Source: Spirosoma sp. KUDC1026 | GTDB taxonomy: Bacteria > Bacteroidota > Bacteroidia > Cytophagales > Spirosomataceae | Assembly (NCBI RefSeq): GCF_013375035.1 | Contig: NZ_CP056032.1 | Span: 4,958,001 to 5,022,000, forward strand | Direction of reading: 5' to 3' | DNA length: 64,000 nucleotides | Shown here: positions 8,342 through 18,300 of the stretch, in pieces | Numbering within the stretch: position 1 is the stretch's first letter | Layout of the letters: the number at the start of each line of letters is the position of its first letter | Notes under the pieces: generated by a model | What the model was told of the DNA's origin: nothing | Seen by the model: only the letters and a program-made list of their open reading frames with translations | Database searches by the model: none | Translations under genes and position numbers: made by a program

Positions 8342-9781
8342 ATGAGTAAGGGGATACTATACTTATGGGGGCTACTAACCCTGATCGGCACTGGCTGGAA
8401 CAATACCACCCAGGCTCAGTCGGGCCAGACCTTCCCAACCGGAACGGACGTACTCACGCTCCACAAAGCGCTGGAGCTGGCCCGCACCAACTACCCGAGT
8501 CTACGCGGAAAACTAGCGACCATACGAGCCGCCGAAGCCGATGCGCAGGTGCTCAACCAGTCTCTTTTGCCCCAGGCGGGTGTGCAGGCACAGGCACTGA
8601 ACGCTACGTCCAATCAGGTGCGGGGCGCTTACGTCTCCAACGGTGGCTTGCAGCTGCCCGTCTCTGGAGTACGTACGGACGGGTTCCGGGGCGATCCGGC
8701 CTGGACCAGCGGCCTGTCGATGGTTGTCGATTGGGAGGCCATTACGTTTGGACGCCGGCAGGCCCGACGCAACCAGGCCCGCTTATCCATTGAGCAGGCG
8801 CAGGCCGATTACGAAGGCGAATTGTTCACCCATCAGATTCGGGTCTGCGATGCCTACCTGCTGGCACTCAACGCGCAGAAGTCGGTGGCCCTGCAAGCAG
8901 CTAATCTCCAGCGGGCCGAGGGGCTTCAGCGCATCATCCGGGCCAGTACCGAAGGCGGACTCCGGCCGGGGATCGACAGTTCGGTGGCGAATACCGAAGT
9001 GGCCCGTGCCCGGCTGCAGATCCTGGAAAGCCAGCAACTGGCGCAGCAGCAGGTGCTTCGCCTGACGGAACTGATCGGCCAGCCAGACCCGGTTGCGCAA
9101 CTGGACTCAATGGTTTTTTACAACCAGCTCCCCCAGGTGCTGCTCACGCCCGGCAGTAACCCGGCGCTCCATCCACAACTGCGGGTTTATCAGAAGAATA
9201 TCGACCTTGCCCGTACGAACGAAACCTTGTTAAAAGCTTCAGCCCGGCCATCGATTTCGGTGCTTGGTTCAGTACAGGGCCGGGGTTCCGGCATCAGCGA
9301 ACAGGCGCAGCCCGACGGTACGTTTCGCATTGATCCGTCGCTGGGAGCGGGATTGCCGCTCCGTTCGTTCAACTACATTGTGGGCGTAACGGCCATCTGG
9401 CGACCGACCGATTTGTGGCGTACGAAATACGCGCTGTCAGCTCAGCAGGAACGAATCAACGCCAGTCAGCAGACCTACGCCCAGCAGGCGCTGAGCATCC
9501 AGGCCGCCAGTCAGAACGCGGTACTGCAGCTTCAGTTAGCGCAGGCCCGCGCGCAGCAGGCTCCGCTTCAGCTCAACGGTGCCAAACAGGCTTTCATCCA
9601 GTCGCAGGCCCGCTACGAGTCGGGGCTGGACAATATTCAGGCCCTGACCCAGACGAGCGCTTTGCTTAACCGGGCCGAAGTAGACCAGGCCCTGGTCACC
9701 AACAGTGTCTGGCGCGCCTTGCTGCTGCGGGCGGCTACGGCCGGCGATTTAGACTCGTTCCTCCAACAACTCCCCCGCTAA
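8342..9781 (+). CDS. TolC-family outer membrane efflux protein
   Basis: The ATG at 8342 is chosen over an in-frame TTG 27 bases upstream because the TTG overlaps the candidate promoter and the ATG opens a normal signal peptide (MSKGILYLWGLLTLIGTGW, cleaved near TQAQS). The mature protein shows the two-repeat outer-membrane-factor pattern: LHKALELARTNYPSLRG near the start, then long Gln/Ala-rich helices with coiled-coil character (AQADYEG; QQERINASQQTYAQQA) and a final QAFIQSQARYESGLDNIQ. It would form the trimeric outer-membrane duct for the pump. The RND gene starts 10 bases downstream, so it is the first gene of a three-gene operon. Confidence 0.93.
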   Translation: MSKGILYLWGLLTLIGTGWNNTTQAQSGQTFPTGTDVLTLHKALELARTNYPSLRGKLATIRAAEADAQVLNQSLLPQAGVQAQALNATSNQVRGAYVSNGGLQLPVSGVRTDGFRGDPAWTSGLSMVVDWEAITFGRRQARRNQARLSIEQAQADYEGELFTHQIRVCDAYLLALNAQKSVALQAANLQRAEGLQRIIRASTEGGLRPGIDSSVANTEVARARLQILESQQLAQQQVLRLTELIGQPDPVAQLDSMVFYNQLPQVLLTPGSNPALHPQLRVYQKNIDLARTNETLLKASARPSISVLGSVQGRGSGISEQAQPDGTFRIDPSLGAGLPLRSFNYIVGVTAIWRPTDLWRTKYALSAQQERINASQQTYAQQALSIQAASQNAVLQLQLAQARAQQAPLQLNGAKQAFIQSQARYESGLDNIQALTQTSALLNRAEVDQALVTNSVWRALLLRAATAGDLDSFLQQLPR

Positions 9782-9791
9782 CTCAACCGTT

Positions 9792-12700
9792 ATGATTAAA
9801 GCTGCTTTAGCTAAACCCATTACCGTAATCGTCGCACTGGCGGGGTTTATCCTGTTTTCGGTGCTGGCCCTGCTGCAGATTCCGGTAGATATTTTTCCCC
9901 GGCTCAACCTGCCCACGATTTACATTGCCCAACCGTACGGCGGGATGACACCCGCTCAGATGGAAGGCTTTATTGCCACCCGCTACCAGAACCAGCTGCT
10001 TTACGTGTCGGGAATCAAGGCGGTAGAGGTAAAAAATATCCAGGGGCTTTGTCTGGTCAAATGCACGTTCTACGAAGACGTAAACATGGCGCAGGTATCG
10101 GGCGAAGTGGCCAATCAGGTCAGCCGGGTCATGAATTACCTGCCCCCCGGCACCGTACCGCCCACGGTTGTCCGCTTCGATGCCTCCAGCCTGCCCGTGG
10201 GTCAGCTCGTATTCAGTAGCCGCCGGGCATCATTGGGTGAGATGCAGGATTTAGCCTCTACCCGCATCCGGCCGTTGTTTTCCCAGATTCCCGGCGCGTC
10301 GGCCCCGTCCCCATTCGGTGGTAACGAACGGACCGTGGTTGTAAAAGTTGATCCCGAGCGGATGCGGAGCTACGAGCTGACGCCGGATGAAATTGTGCAG
10401 GCAGTCGTCAAAAACAACCAGATTTCGCCCGCGGGCAGCGTTCAGATGGGTGACTACACCGTTATGACGCCCAGCAATACGGTACTCGACAAGGTGTCTG
10501 AGTTCCTGAATATTCCGCTGCGCAAAGGAGTGGGACCAACCGTGTTTCTGCGCGACGTTGCCTCGGTCGAGGATGCCACCGACATCATGGTCGGCTACGC
10601 GCTGGTCAACGGAAAGCGGTCGGTGTATATCCCGGTAACCAAAAGCGCCGACGCCAGCACCATCAGCGTCGTCAATGCGCTCAAGAATAAGCTGCCCGAA
10701 ATGAAAGCGCTGCTGCCGGACGATGTACAGCTCACGTACGAGTTCGACCAGTCCGTTTACGTCACGCAGGCCGTGCACAGTCTGGCCGTTGAAGGTGGCC
10801 TGGGAGCCATTCTGACGGGGCTGATGGTGCTGCTCTTTCTGGGCGACTGGCGTAGTTCGTTGATCGTAATCCTGACCATTCCGGTTTCCATTCTGGGAGC
10901 CATTCTGCTGCTCAATCTGACCGGGCAAACCATCAACATCATGACCCTGAGCGGTCTGGCGCTGGCCATCGGTATTCTCGTCGATCAGGCAACGGTCGTG
11001 ATTGAAAATATTCACCAGCATCTGGAAATGGGCAACAAAACGAAGGCCCGCGCCATTCTGGATGCCTGCCGGGAGATGGCGTTTCCGCTGCTGCTCATCA
11101 CGTTATGTATTCTGGCGGTTTTTGCACCGGCTTTTCTCATGACTGGCGTACCACGGGGCATGTTCCTGCCGCTGTCGCTCTCGGTCGGGTTTGCCATCAT
11201 TGTGTCCTACGTATTATCACAGGTGTTTGTGCCGGTTGTGGCGAACTGGTGGCTGAAGCACCATGAACATGCTCAGCCGCACGAGCAAAGCATGTTGCCT
11301 GACGTAGCGCATCAGCCAGAAGGACAACAGGAACAGTACGAAGAAGATCATTCAGAAAAGGTAACGGGTTTCGAGCGATTCAAGCAGGGATACCTGCGGC
11401 TGCTTGATGGGTTGATGGCCCGACGGATTCTGGTTATCAGCGTCTACGCGCTGGTTTGCGCCCTGCTGATCGGCGTTGGGTTCACGCAGATTGGCCAGGA
11501 TATGATGCCCCGCCAGAATCACGCCCACCAGTTTCAGGTCCGGATTGTAGGGCCACAGGGCTTACGGATCGAACGGACTGAAGAGCTGACCAAGCGGGTT
11601 ATTAAACAGATCGACGCCATCGTTGGCCCCGAGAACGTAGCGATCTCATCGGCCTTCGTAGGTATGACCCCATCCAGCTACGGTACCAGTGCGCTCTACG
11701 TCTTTAATGCAGGGCCACACGAAGCTGTTTTGCAGGTTAATCTATCCGACGAGTACACGGTCGAATCGATGGATGGGCTGAAAGAGCAAATCCGGAAACG
11801 GGTACAGCAGAAAATGCCGAACGTCCACTTATCGTTCGAACCCATCGACCTGACCGACAAGATCATGAGCCAGGGGGCGCAGACGCCCATCGAAATTCTG
11901 GTTGGCGGAAAAGACCTCACCGAAGGCCAGCATTACGCCAACCGGCTGCTGACCCACCTGCGTGAGATTCCCTACCTGCGCGATCTCCGGATCAATCAGC
12001 CGCTGAACTACCCGACGGTGTCGATTCAGGTAGATCGTGAACGAGCCGCCCAGCTGGGTTTGAGTACCGATGAGATTTCTAAGTCGCTGGTAGCCGCTAC
12101 GGCGTCCAGCCGCTTTACGGCCAAAAACCTGTGGCTCGATCAGTCGAAAGGTTTTGCGTACCAGGTACAGATTCAACTGGAGAAAGACCAGATGAAATCT
12201 ATTGCGGACATTCAGGCGATTCCGCTGGTGAAAGGGCAGCTCCGACCAACGCTAGGCGACGTAGCCACGATCACACCAACGACCGTACCCGGCCAGTTTG
12301 ACCGGATTGGCCCCCGCCGGATCATTACGGTATCGGCCAATATTGACAACCAGGATTTAGGCACAGCCACCCGCGATGTGCAGGCAGCCATCACGGCTGC
12401 CGGGGATCCCCCCAAAGGCTCCGTGGTCGAACTGCGCGGACTGGCTCAGTTGCTTCAGGAAACCCTGGGCAGCCTGCAATTTGGGCTGGGACTGGCTATC
12501 GTGGTCATCTTCCTGCTGCTGGCGGCCAACTACCAGTCGTTCAAGGTGGCCAGTGTCGTGCTGGTGAGCATACCCGCCGTGCTGGCGGGTTCACTAACGC
12601 TGCTGCTGGTAACGGGGCAGACGCTGAATCTGCAATCGTACATGGGCATTATCATGTCGGTGGGGGTATCCGTGGCCAACGCGCTGCTGCTGGTCACCAA

Positions 12701-13058
12701 CGCCGAATCGCTGCGACTGCGCTACCGCGACGCCCGGGTGGCGGCCCGGGTGGCCGGGTCAGCGCGGCTACGTCCCATTCTGATGACAGCGCTGGCCATG
12801 ATTGCCGGGATGATTCCAATGGCGTCGGGCCTGGGCGAATCGGGTGAGCAAACGGCTCCGCTCGGCCGAGCGGTCATCGGCGGACTCTTCTTTTCCACCA
12901 TCGCGGCCCTGTTGGTTCTGCCCGTCGTGTTCGCGGCCGTCCAGCGGAAAACAACCTTCGATTCGCCCTCGCTCGACCCTGACGATTCAGCCAGTACGAC
13001 CTACGACGGAAAGACCAATTCGCTGTCCGAATCCCCAGCCGTTCCCCTTACGTACTGA
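9792..13058 (+). CDS. RND efflux transporter permease subunit (HAE1-like), copy 1
   Basis: This 1088-residue protein has the usual 12-helix RND layout with two large periplasmic domains. Family marks include FPRLNLPTIYIAQPYGGMTP near the N-terminus, the TM4 segment GLALAIGILVDQATVVIEN, and late MGIIMSVGVSVANALLLVTN and RLRPILMTALAMIAGMIPMA. The proton-relay pair that is Asp-Asp in AcrB is Asp398-Gln399 here. The cytoplasmic loop between TM6 and TM7 is long, rich in His, Gln and Glu, and ends in GFERFKQGYLRLLDG. It is a drug/solute-proton antiporter of the inner membrane, with the TolC gene before it and the adaptor gene 17 bases after it. Confidence 0.95.
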   Translation: MIKAALAKPITVIVALAGFILFSVLALLQIPVDIFPRLNLPTIYIAQPYGGMTPAQMEGFIATRYQNQLLYVSGIKAVEVKNIQGLCLVKCTFYEDVNMAQVSGEVANQVSRVMNYLPPGTVPPTVVRFDASSLPVGQLVFSSRRASLGEMQDLASTRIRPLFSQIPGASAPSPFGGNERTVVVKVDPERMRSYELTPDEIVQAVVKNNQISPAGSVQMGDYTVMTPSNTVLDKVSEFLNIPLRKGVGPTVFLRDVASVEDATDIMVGYALVNGKRSVYIPVTKSADASTISVVNALKNKLPEMKALLPDDVQLTYEFDQSVYVTQAVHSLAVEGGLGAILTGLMVLLFLGDWRSSLIVILTIPVSILGAILLLNLTGQTINIMTLSGLALAIGILVDQATVVIENIHQHLEMGNKTKARAILDACREMAFPLLLITLCILAVFAPAFLMTGVPRGMFLPLSLSVGFAIIVSYVLSQVFVPVVANWWLKHHEHAQPHEQSMLPDVAHQPEGQQEQYEEDHSEKVTGFERFKQGYLRLLDGLMARRILVISVYALVCALLIGVGFTQIGQDMMPRQNHAHQFQVRIVGPQGLRIERTEELTKRVIKQIDAIVGPENVAISSAFVGMTPSSYGTSALYVFNAGPHEAVLQVNLSDEYTVESMDGLKEQIRKRVQQKMPNVHLSFEPIDLTDKIMSQGAQTPIEILVGGKDLTEGQHYANRLLTHLREIPYLRDLRINQPLNYPTVSIQVDRERAAQLGLSTDEISKSLVAATASSRFTAKNLWLDQSKGFAYQVQIQLEKDQMKSIADIQAIPLVKGQLRPTLGDVATITPTTVPGQFDRIGPRRIITVSANIDNQDLGTATRDVQAAITAAGDPPKGSVVELRGLAQLLQETLGSLQFGLGLAIVVIFLLLAANYQSFKVASVVLVSIPAVLAGSLTLLLVTGQTLNLQSYMGIIMSVGVSVANALLLVTNAESLRLRYRDARVAARVAGSARLRPILMTALAMIAGMIPMASGLGESGEQTAPLGRAVIGGLFFSTIAALLVLPVVFAAVQRKTTFDSPSLDPDDSASTTYDGKTNSLSESPAVPLTY

Positions 13059-13075
13059 TCAACCGACCAATCCTT

Positions 13076-14209
13076 ATGCATTCATATTCTTTTCTTCGAC
13101 CAGGTTTAGTTGTTGCTCTCCTCGGCAGCCTGGGTTTTCTTTTTAGTCAGTGTACTAGCTCGTCGACCGACAAAAGTGAAATGGACAAAGCACCGGTCGA
13201 CGAAGAAATCCGCTACGAAACCATCAAAGTCGCTGCGTCACGGCCCACTTCCGAACTGAATCTGCCGGGGGAACTGGAGAGTTACTACGAGACTGATCTG
13301 TATCCGCGGGTCAGTAGCTACGTGAAAGCTCTGCATGTCGACATTGGCGATCAGGTACGAAAAGGCCAGGTGCTGGCCGAACTGGAAGCGCCTGAATTGA
13401 CCGCCAACCTGACCGAGGCTTTTTCAAAAGTGAAAGCAGCCGAGGCCACGTTCGGAGCCAGCAAAGGTATTTTCTTACGTGTGTTACGTACCAGCCGTAC
13501 CCTGGGGGCCATTTCACCTGTCGATCTGGAGACCGCCCGGACCAAAGCTATTTCGGATAGTCTGGGCGTAGTAGCCGCTAAGGCGCACTATAAGTCGGTG
13601 CAGCAACTGGTCAGTTACCTGAAGATAACGGCTCCGTTTACGGGCGTCATCACCGACCGTCGCCTGTCGCCGGGCGCCTTCGTGGGACCGGGTGGCCAGA
13701 ATGGTGTTCCTATCCTGAAAATCAAACAGCTGGATCGACTGCGGCTGCGGATTGCGGTCCCGGAAGCGTATCTGGGCGACATTGACCGGGGCGCGGCCGT
13801 CCAGTTTTCGGTGCGTAGTTTCCGGAACCAGACCTTTACGGGTAAGATCAGCCGGGTAGCTAATAACGTCCGGCCCGAAACGCGTTCGGAACTGGTCGAG
13901 ATCGACTTTCCCAACAAGGGCGGCAAGTTGAAACCAGGTATGTTTGCTTCAGTTCGACTACCCGTCAGTTCATCGGGCGAAGGGAGTTTATACGTCCCCA
14001 AATCGGCCATTATCAGTTCCCTGGACCGGACATACGTTCAGAAAATCGACAGCGGCAAAGCAGTCCGGGTAACGGTCCAGAAAGGCGACGACGCTGTTGG
14101 ACAGACGCAGGTATTTGGTGATCTGACAGCCGGTGACGTCATTTTGAAAACCGCCAGCGAAGACATCGCCGACCAGGCCAGCGTTAAGACACAACTCGTG
14201 AATCAATAA
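13076..14209 (+). CDS. RND periplasmic adaptor subunit (membrane fusion lipoprotein), copy 1
   Basis: The 377-residue protein begins with a lipoprotein signal ending in LGFLFSQC, with Cys26 or so as the lipidated residue. A split biotinyl-lipoyl domain is seen as LYPRVSSYVKALHVDIGDQVRKGQVLAELE and later ITAPFTGVITDRRLSPGAFV. A coiled-coil hairpin lies between them, and beta-barrel and membrane-proximal domains follow (VPEAYLGDIDRG; KPGMFASVRLP). It joins the RND pump to the TolC duct. Its place after the pump gene, rather than before it, is less common than the adaptor-first order of AcrAB. A convergent hairpin follows the stop. Confidence 0.94.
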   Translation: MHSYSFLRPGLVVALLGSLGFLFSQCTSSSTDKSEMDKAPVDEEIRYETIKVAASRPTSELNLPGELESYYETDLYPRVSSYVKALHVDIGDQVRKGQVLAELEAPELTANLTEAFSKVKAAEATFGASKGIFLRVLRTSRTLGAISPVDLETARTKAISDSLGVVAAKAHYKSVQQLVSYLKITAPFTGVITDRRLSPGAFVGPGGQNGVPILKIKQLDRLRLRIAVPEAYLGDIDRGAAVQFSVRSFRNQTFTGKISRVANNVRPETRSELVEIDFPNKGGKLKPGMFASVRLPVSSSGEGSLYVPKSAIISSLDRTYVQKIDSGKAVRVTVQKGDDAVGQTQVFGDLTAGDVILKTASEDIADQASVKTQLVNQ

Positions 14210-14238
14210 CGGATCTCGTTCATTTACCGCAGGGTTCT

Positions 14239-14292
14239 GCCAACAATGCCACGGCTTGCGTAAGCGTCATAAAGAACCGTGGCATTGCTGGC
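14239..14292. terminator. Inverted repeat between convergent genes, likely two-way terminator
   Basis: Arms at 14239-14254 and 14277-14292 (GCCAACAATGCCACGG and its complement) pair over 16 bases with one mismatch and a 22-base loop. The site lies between the adaptor gene and the convergent NAD(P)-binding gene. There is no clear T tract on either side. Confidence 0.6.
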
Positions 14293-14330
14293 GGCAAAAC
14301 TTCCATACTGTCAGGCTGGCGAGGCAACGC

Positions 14331-14993
14331 CTATAACTTCTGCAGGGCCAGCGCTCTGATGTCGTCCATTTCGAGCACTCGCTTTTCGTTGCCGATCCGG
14401 ACGGCATTGATCATCGCCTGGGCCAGTTCCTGCAACGTAACAACCCGCCGGGGCGAGAGCCACTTCAACATGCGAATAATCAGGTTATAGATCGCTTTGG
14501 CGTTTTTCTGCCCCGGATAAACCACCATACCGGCCGGCCGGAAATTGTATTCGGCCCTGAAGGGCAGCTGCATCAACGCGTTTTCCGTCTTTCCTTTCAC
14601 CCGCGCCCACATTACCCGCCCCTGTTCAGATCCGTCGGTGTGGCTCCCCGACACAAAGTTGAAGACAAGCGACGGATTCAGCGCCAGCAACGTTTTGGCA
14701 ACGTGCATCGTCAGATTGTACGTAATGTGGGTGTACTTGTCTTCATTCAGGCCCACCGAGCTAATTCCGGCGCAGTAAAAACAGGCGTCGTAGCCTGTCA
14801 GTTGATCCATCACGCCCTCCAGCGTCATAAAATTGGGGACCAAACACTCCTTTAGTTTTGTATGCGTCAGGTCGTAATGCCGCCGGTTCAGCAGCATAAC
14901 CTCGGCGATCTGCGGGTTGTCCAGGCAGGCCAGCAAAATACCTTCCCCGACAAAGCCGGTCGCGCCGGTTAGAATGATTTTCAAGAGCTTCAT
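14331..14993 (-). CDS. NAD(P)-binding epimerase/dehydratase-like protein (atypical SDR)
   Basis: The protein has 220 residues and starts with a Rossmann motif (ILTGATGFVGEGILLACL), the extended-SDR pattern TGxxGxxG. Further family marks are DACFYCAGISSVGL and NFVSGSHTDGSEQGRVMWARVKGKTENAL, where a Y-x-x-x-K active site is not obvious; the Lys in VKGKTEN may take that place. Short proteins of this kind act on NAD(P)-linked small-molecule steps or as regulators; the substrate is unknown. The gene is convergent with the first efflux operon and sits between the two efflux operons with its own promoter, so it does not look like part of either. Confidence 0.8.
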   Translation of the reverse strand: MKLLKIILTGATGFVGEGILLACLDNPQIAEVMLLNRRHYDLTHTKLKECLVPNFMTLEGVMDQLTGYDACFYCAGISSVGLNEDKYTHITYNLTMHVAKTLLALNPSLVFNFVSGSHTDGSEQGRVMWARVKGKTENALMQLPFRAEYNFRPAGMVVYPGQKNAKAIYNLIIRMLKWLSPRRVVTLQELAQAMINAVRIGNEKRVLEMDDIRALALQKL

Positions 14994-15366
14994 GGCTTTA
15001 GTACAGCTAGTAATTCAGGGACTTCCTCAACAGAGAACGGATCCCCAGGCTTTTTAAAGGCCGAATTTCCGTCGGCAAGCCGTTACTTGTTTTGTTTCGA
15101 CGTTCTACTTCACCTTGCTCAGACGTCCTTTCTGCTTCCAGCCATTCGTAACGGTCCTCCCCAAGTAAGGTTCTTTTTCATCGGTGAGATCCAAAATTGA
15201 CAGGTCTCATCAGCCGTATAAACGCAGCTTTACCGAATAAATTCGTAAATTTTAGGATCGAATCACTGGTCATATAACGGTTCCTGGAAAAAATTGGCTT
15301 TTCTTCCCGCCGGCTATATAGTCAGGGGACTCCTCTTGAAAACCATTAACCCAACTCAACCGAGTT
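14994..15366. other. Intergenic region upstream of the second RND operon
   Basis: About 370 bases between divergent genes. It should hold both promoters, but no exact TAnnTTTG box was found. An AT-rich stretch near 15230-15255 is the likeliest regulatory part. No gene remnant was recognised. Confidence 0.3.
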
Positions 15367-18300
15367 ATGAATTTAATTCGCTCCGCGCTGCGAAAACCAA
15401 TTACAATTCTGGTGGTCGTAGCGAGTTTATTCTTTTTTGGGATCAATGCCGTCCGTAACATCAAAGTTGACATTTTCCCTAACCTCGACCTGCCCGTTAT
15501 TTACATTTCCCAGCCGTTTGGAGGCTATACGCCCAACCAGATGGAATCTTTTTTTGGTAAACAGTACGTTAATCTCCTGCTCTACGTATCGGGCGTAAAG
15601 AGCATCGAGACCAAGAACATTCAGGGCCTGACGCTGATCAAGCTGTCGTTCTACCAGGGCACCAACATGGCGCAGGCGGCCGCCGAGGTGTCGGCCTACT
15701 CCAACCGGGCGCAGGCCATCTTCCCTCCGGGATCGCAGCCCCCCTTTATTCTCCGCTTCGATGCCTCTACCCTGCCGGTTGGTCAACTGGTTCTAAGCAG
15801 CCCCAAACGCACCAACAACGAACTACAGGATCTGGCCAATGTCTACGTCCGGGCGGGTTTCAGCTCTATTCCGGGTCTGGTTGCTCCGGCCCCGTTTGGG
15901 GGCAACTCGCGGTCTATTGTTATCAAAGCCGATCCGGCCCTGCTGCGGTCCCACAATCTGACCCCCGATCAGTTGGTAGCCGCCCTGCGGATAAATAACC
16001 AGGCCAGCCCCGCTGGTAACGTCCGGGTGGGCGACTTAAATTATTTTACCCCTGCCAACACGACCGTTAAGAACATCGAGGATTTCGGTAATATCCCCCT
16101 GTATACCGGCTCGGTACAGAACCTGTTCCTGAAAGACGTAGCCACCATTGAGGACGGCGCCGACATTACGCAGGGATACGTACTGGTTAACGGCAAGCGG
16201 TCGGTCTATCTGCCCATTACCAAATCGGCCGATGCTTCCACCTGGGAGGTGGTTCAGAACCTGAAAGCCGCCCTGCCCCGCTTCCAGGCGCTACTGCCGG
16301 AAGATGTCAAGCTCACCTATACGTTTGACCAGTCGGTCTACGTCATTAACTCCGTGGAAAGTCTGCTGACGGAGGGGGCTATCGGTGCCATCCTCACGGG
16401 TCTGATGGTCCTGCTTTTCCTCGGCGATGTGCGCGGGGCGCTGATTGTAATCATCACAATCCCGACCTGTATTATTGCGTCGGTGCTGTTCCTATATCTC
16501 TTCGGGCAGACGATCAACATCATGACCCTGTCGGGGTTGGCGCTGGCCATCGGTATTCTGGTCGATGAATCGACCGTAACGATCGAGAATATTCACCAGC
16601 ATATGGACATGGGTAAACCCAAAGCGCTGGCCATCTGGGACGCCTGTAAGGAAATTGCGTTCTCCAAACTGCTGATTCTATTCTGTATCCTGGCCGTGTT
16701 TGCCCCCGCCTTCACCATGACGGGGATTCCCGGCGCGTTGTTCCTGCCGCTGGCGCTGGCGATTGGTTTCGCTATGGTGACCTCGTACCTGATGTCGCAG
16801 ACGCTGGTACCGGTGCTGGCCAACTGGATGATGAAAGAGCATCCGCACAAAAGCAACGGCAAGGCAAACGGCCACGAAGGTATCAACGGTCATCTGAGCC
16901 AGGCCAACGGCATCAGCATTGCCAACGGTCGACAGACGAACGACGATATTCTCCACGAAAAAGAGAAACTGGCGCATCGGGCCGACCTGAACAACGACGG
17001 AAAAATCGGCCTTTTCGAACGGGTTCGGATGCGGTTTGTCAACGCCCTCGATGGCATGATGGCCTTTCGAAAACCCATCGTCATTACCTACGTCATCGGG
17101 GGGCTCGTCCTGGCCGGCATCCTCATTACCATCATTGGCCGGGACGTATTGCCCAAGAATGATGCGGGGCAGTTTCAGGTTCGAATCCGTGCCGCCGACG
17201 GTACTCGCCTGGAAAAAACCGAAACGACCATGCTGAAAACCCTCGACGTACTGAACAAGCTCGTCGGGAAGGAAAACATCGAGATTACATCGGCGATGGT
17301 TGGGATGCACGGTGCGCAGTTCTCCACCAGCCCTATCTACCTGTTCATGGCCGGACCGCAGGAAGGCGTTTTACAGGTCAGCCTGAAACACGACTTTGAT
17401 AAGGACATGGATGAGTTGAAGGACGAGTTCCGGGCGCGGATGAAAAAAGAGCTACCCGGCGTTAAGCTCTCGTTTGAACCGATCGAACTAACCGACAAGA
17501 TTCTCAGCCAGGGCTCTCCCACGCCGATTGAAGTCCGGCTGGTGGGCAAGAATAAGAAACAGAACCAAGAGTACGCGAACAAGATCATTACCAAACTGAA
17601 GCAGATTCCGTATCTGCGGGATGTGCAGATTGGTCAGTCAACGAACTACCCGACGATTGAAGTTAACATTGACCGGGTCCGGGCCTCGCAGTTGGGTACG
17701 GACATCTCGTCCATTTCGCGGTCGCTGATTGCGTCTACGTCCTCGTCGCGCTACACTGAGAAAAGCGTCTGGATCGATCCCAAATCAAGCCAGAGCTACA
17801 GTGTTCAGGTACAGGTGCCGGAAAACAAGATGAATAGTATTGATGAGCTGGGCGAAATTCCGGTGCTGCCCAATACCAACCGTCCGGTGCTGAGTGATGT
17901 AGCGACGCTGCAAAAAGGAACCACAAACGGCGAAAACGACAATCTGGGTGCTATCCCTATTCTGTCAGTTACCGCTAATCTGAACGATATGGACCTGGGC
18001 ACGGCGGCTGCTGACGTGCAGAAAGCCATTGACTCACTGGGCGAGATGCCCCGTGGCCTCACCGTTAGCATTCAGGGCCTGAGCCAGGTACTGAACGATA
18101 CGCTCAACAGTCTTCAGACAGGACTGCTCACGGCTATTGTCGTCATCTTCCTGATGCTGGCCGCTAACTTCCAGTCGTTTAAGGTGTCGCTGGTGGTCCT
18201 CTGCACCGTTCCGGCCGTATTGGTGGGTTCACTCACCTTATTGCTGCTGACGGGTTCAACGCTGAACCTGCAATCGTACATGGGCATGATCATGTCGGTG

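Noticed and set aside
10251..11021. Long minus-strand open frame (256 codons) inside the first RND gene
   Set aside because: It is antisense to a strongly conserved gene, and its composition (His, Gln, Asn-rich without fold pattern) is what codon bias of the real gene produces.
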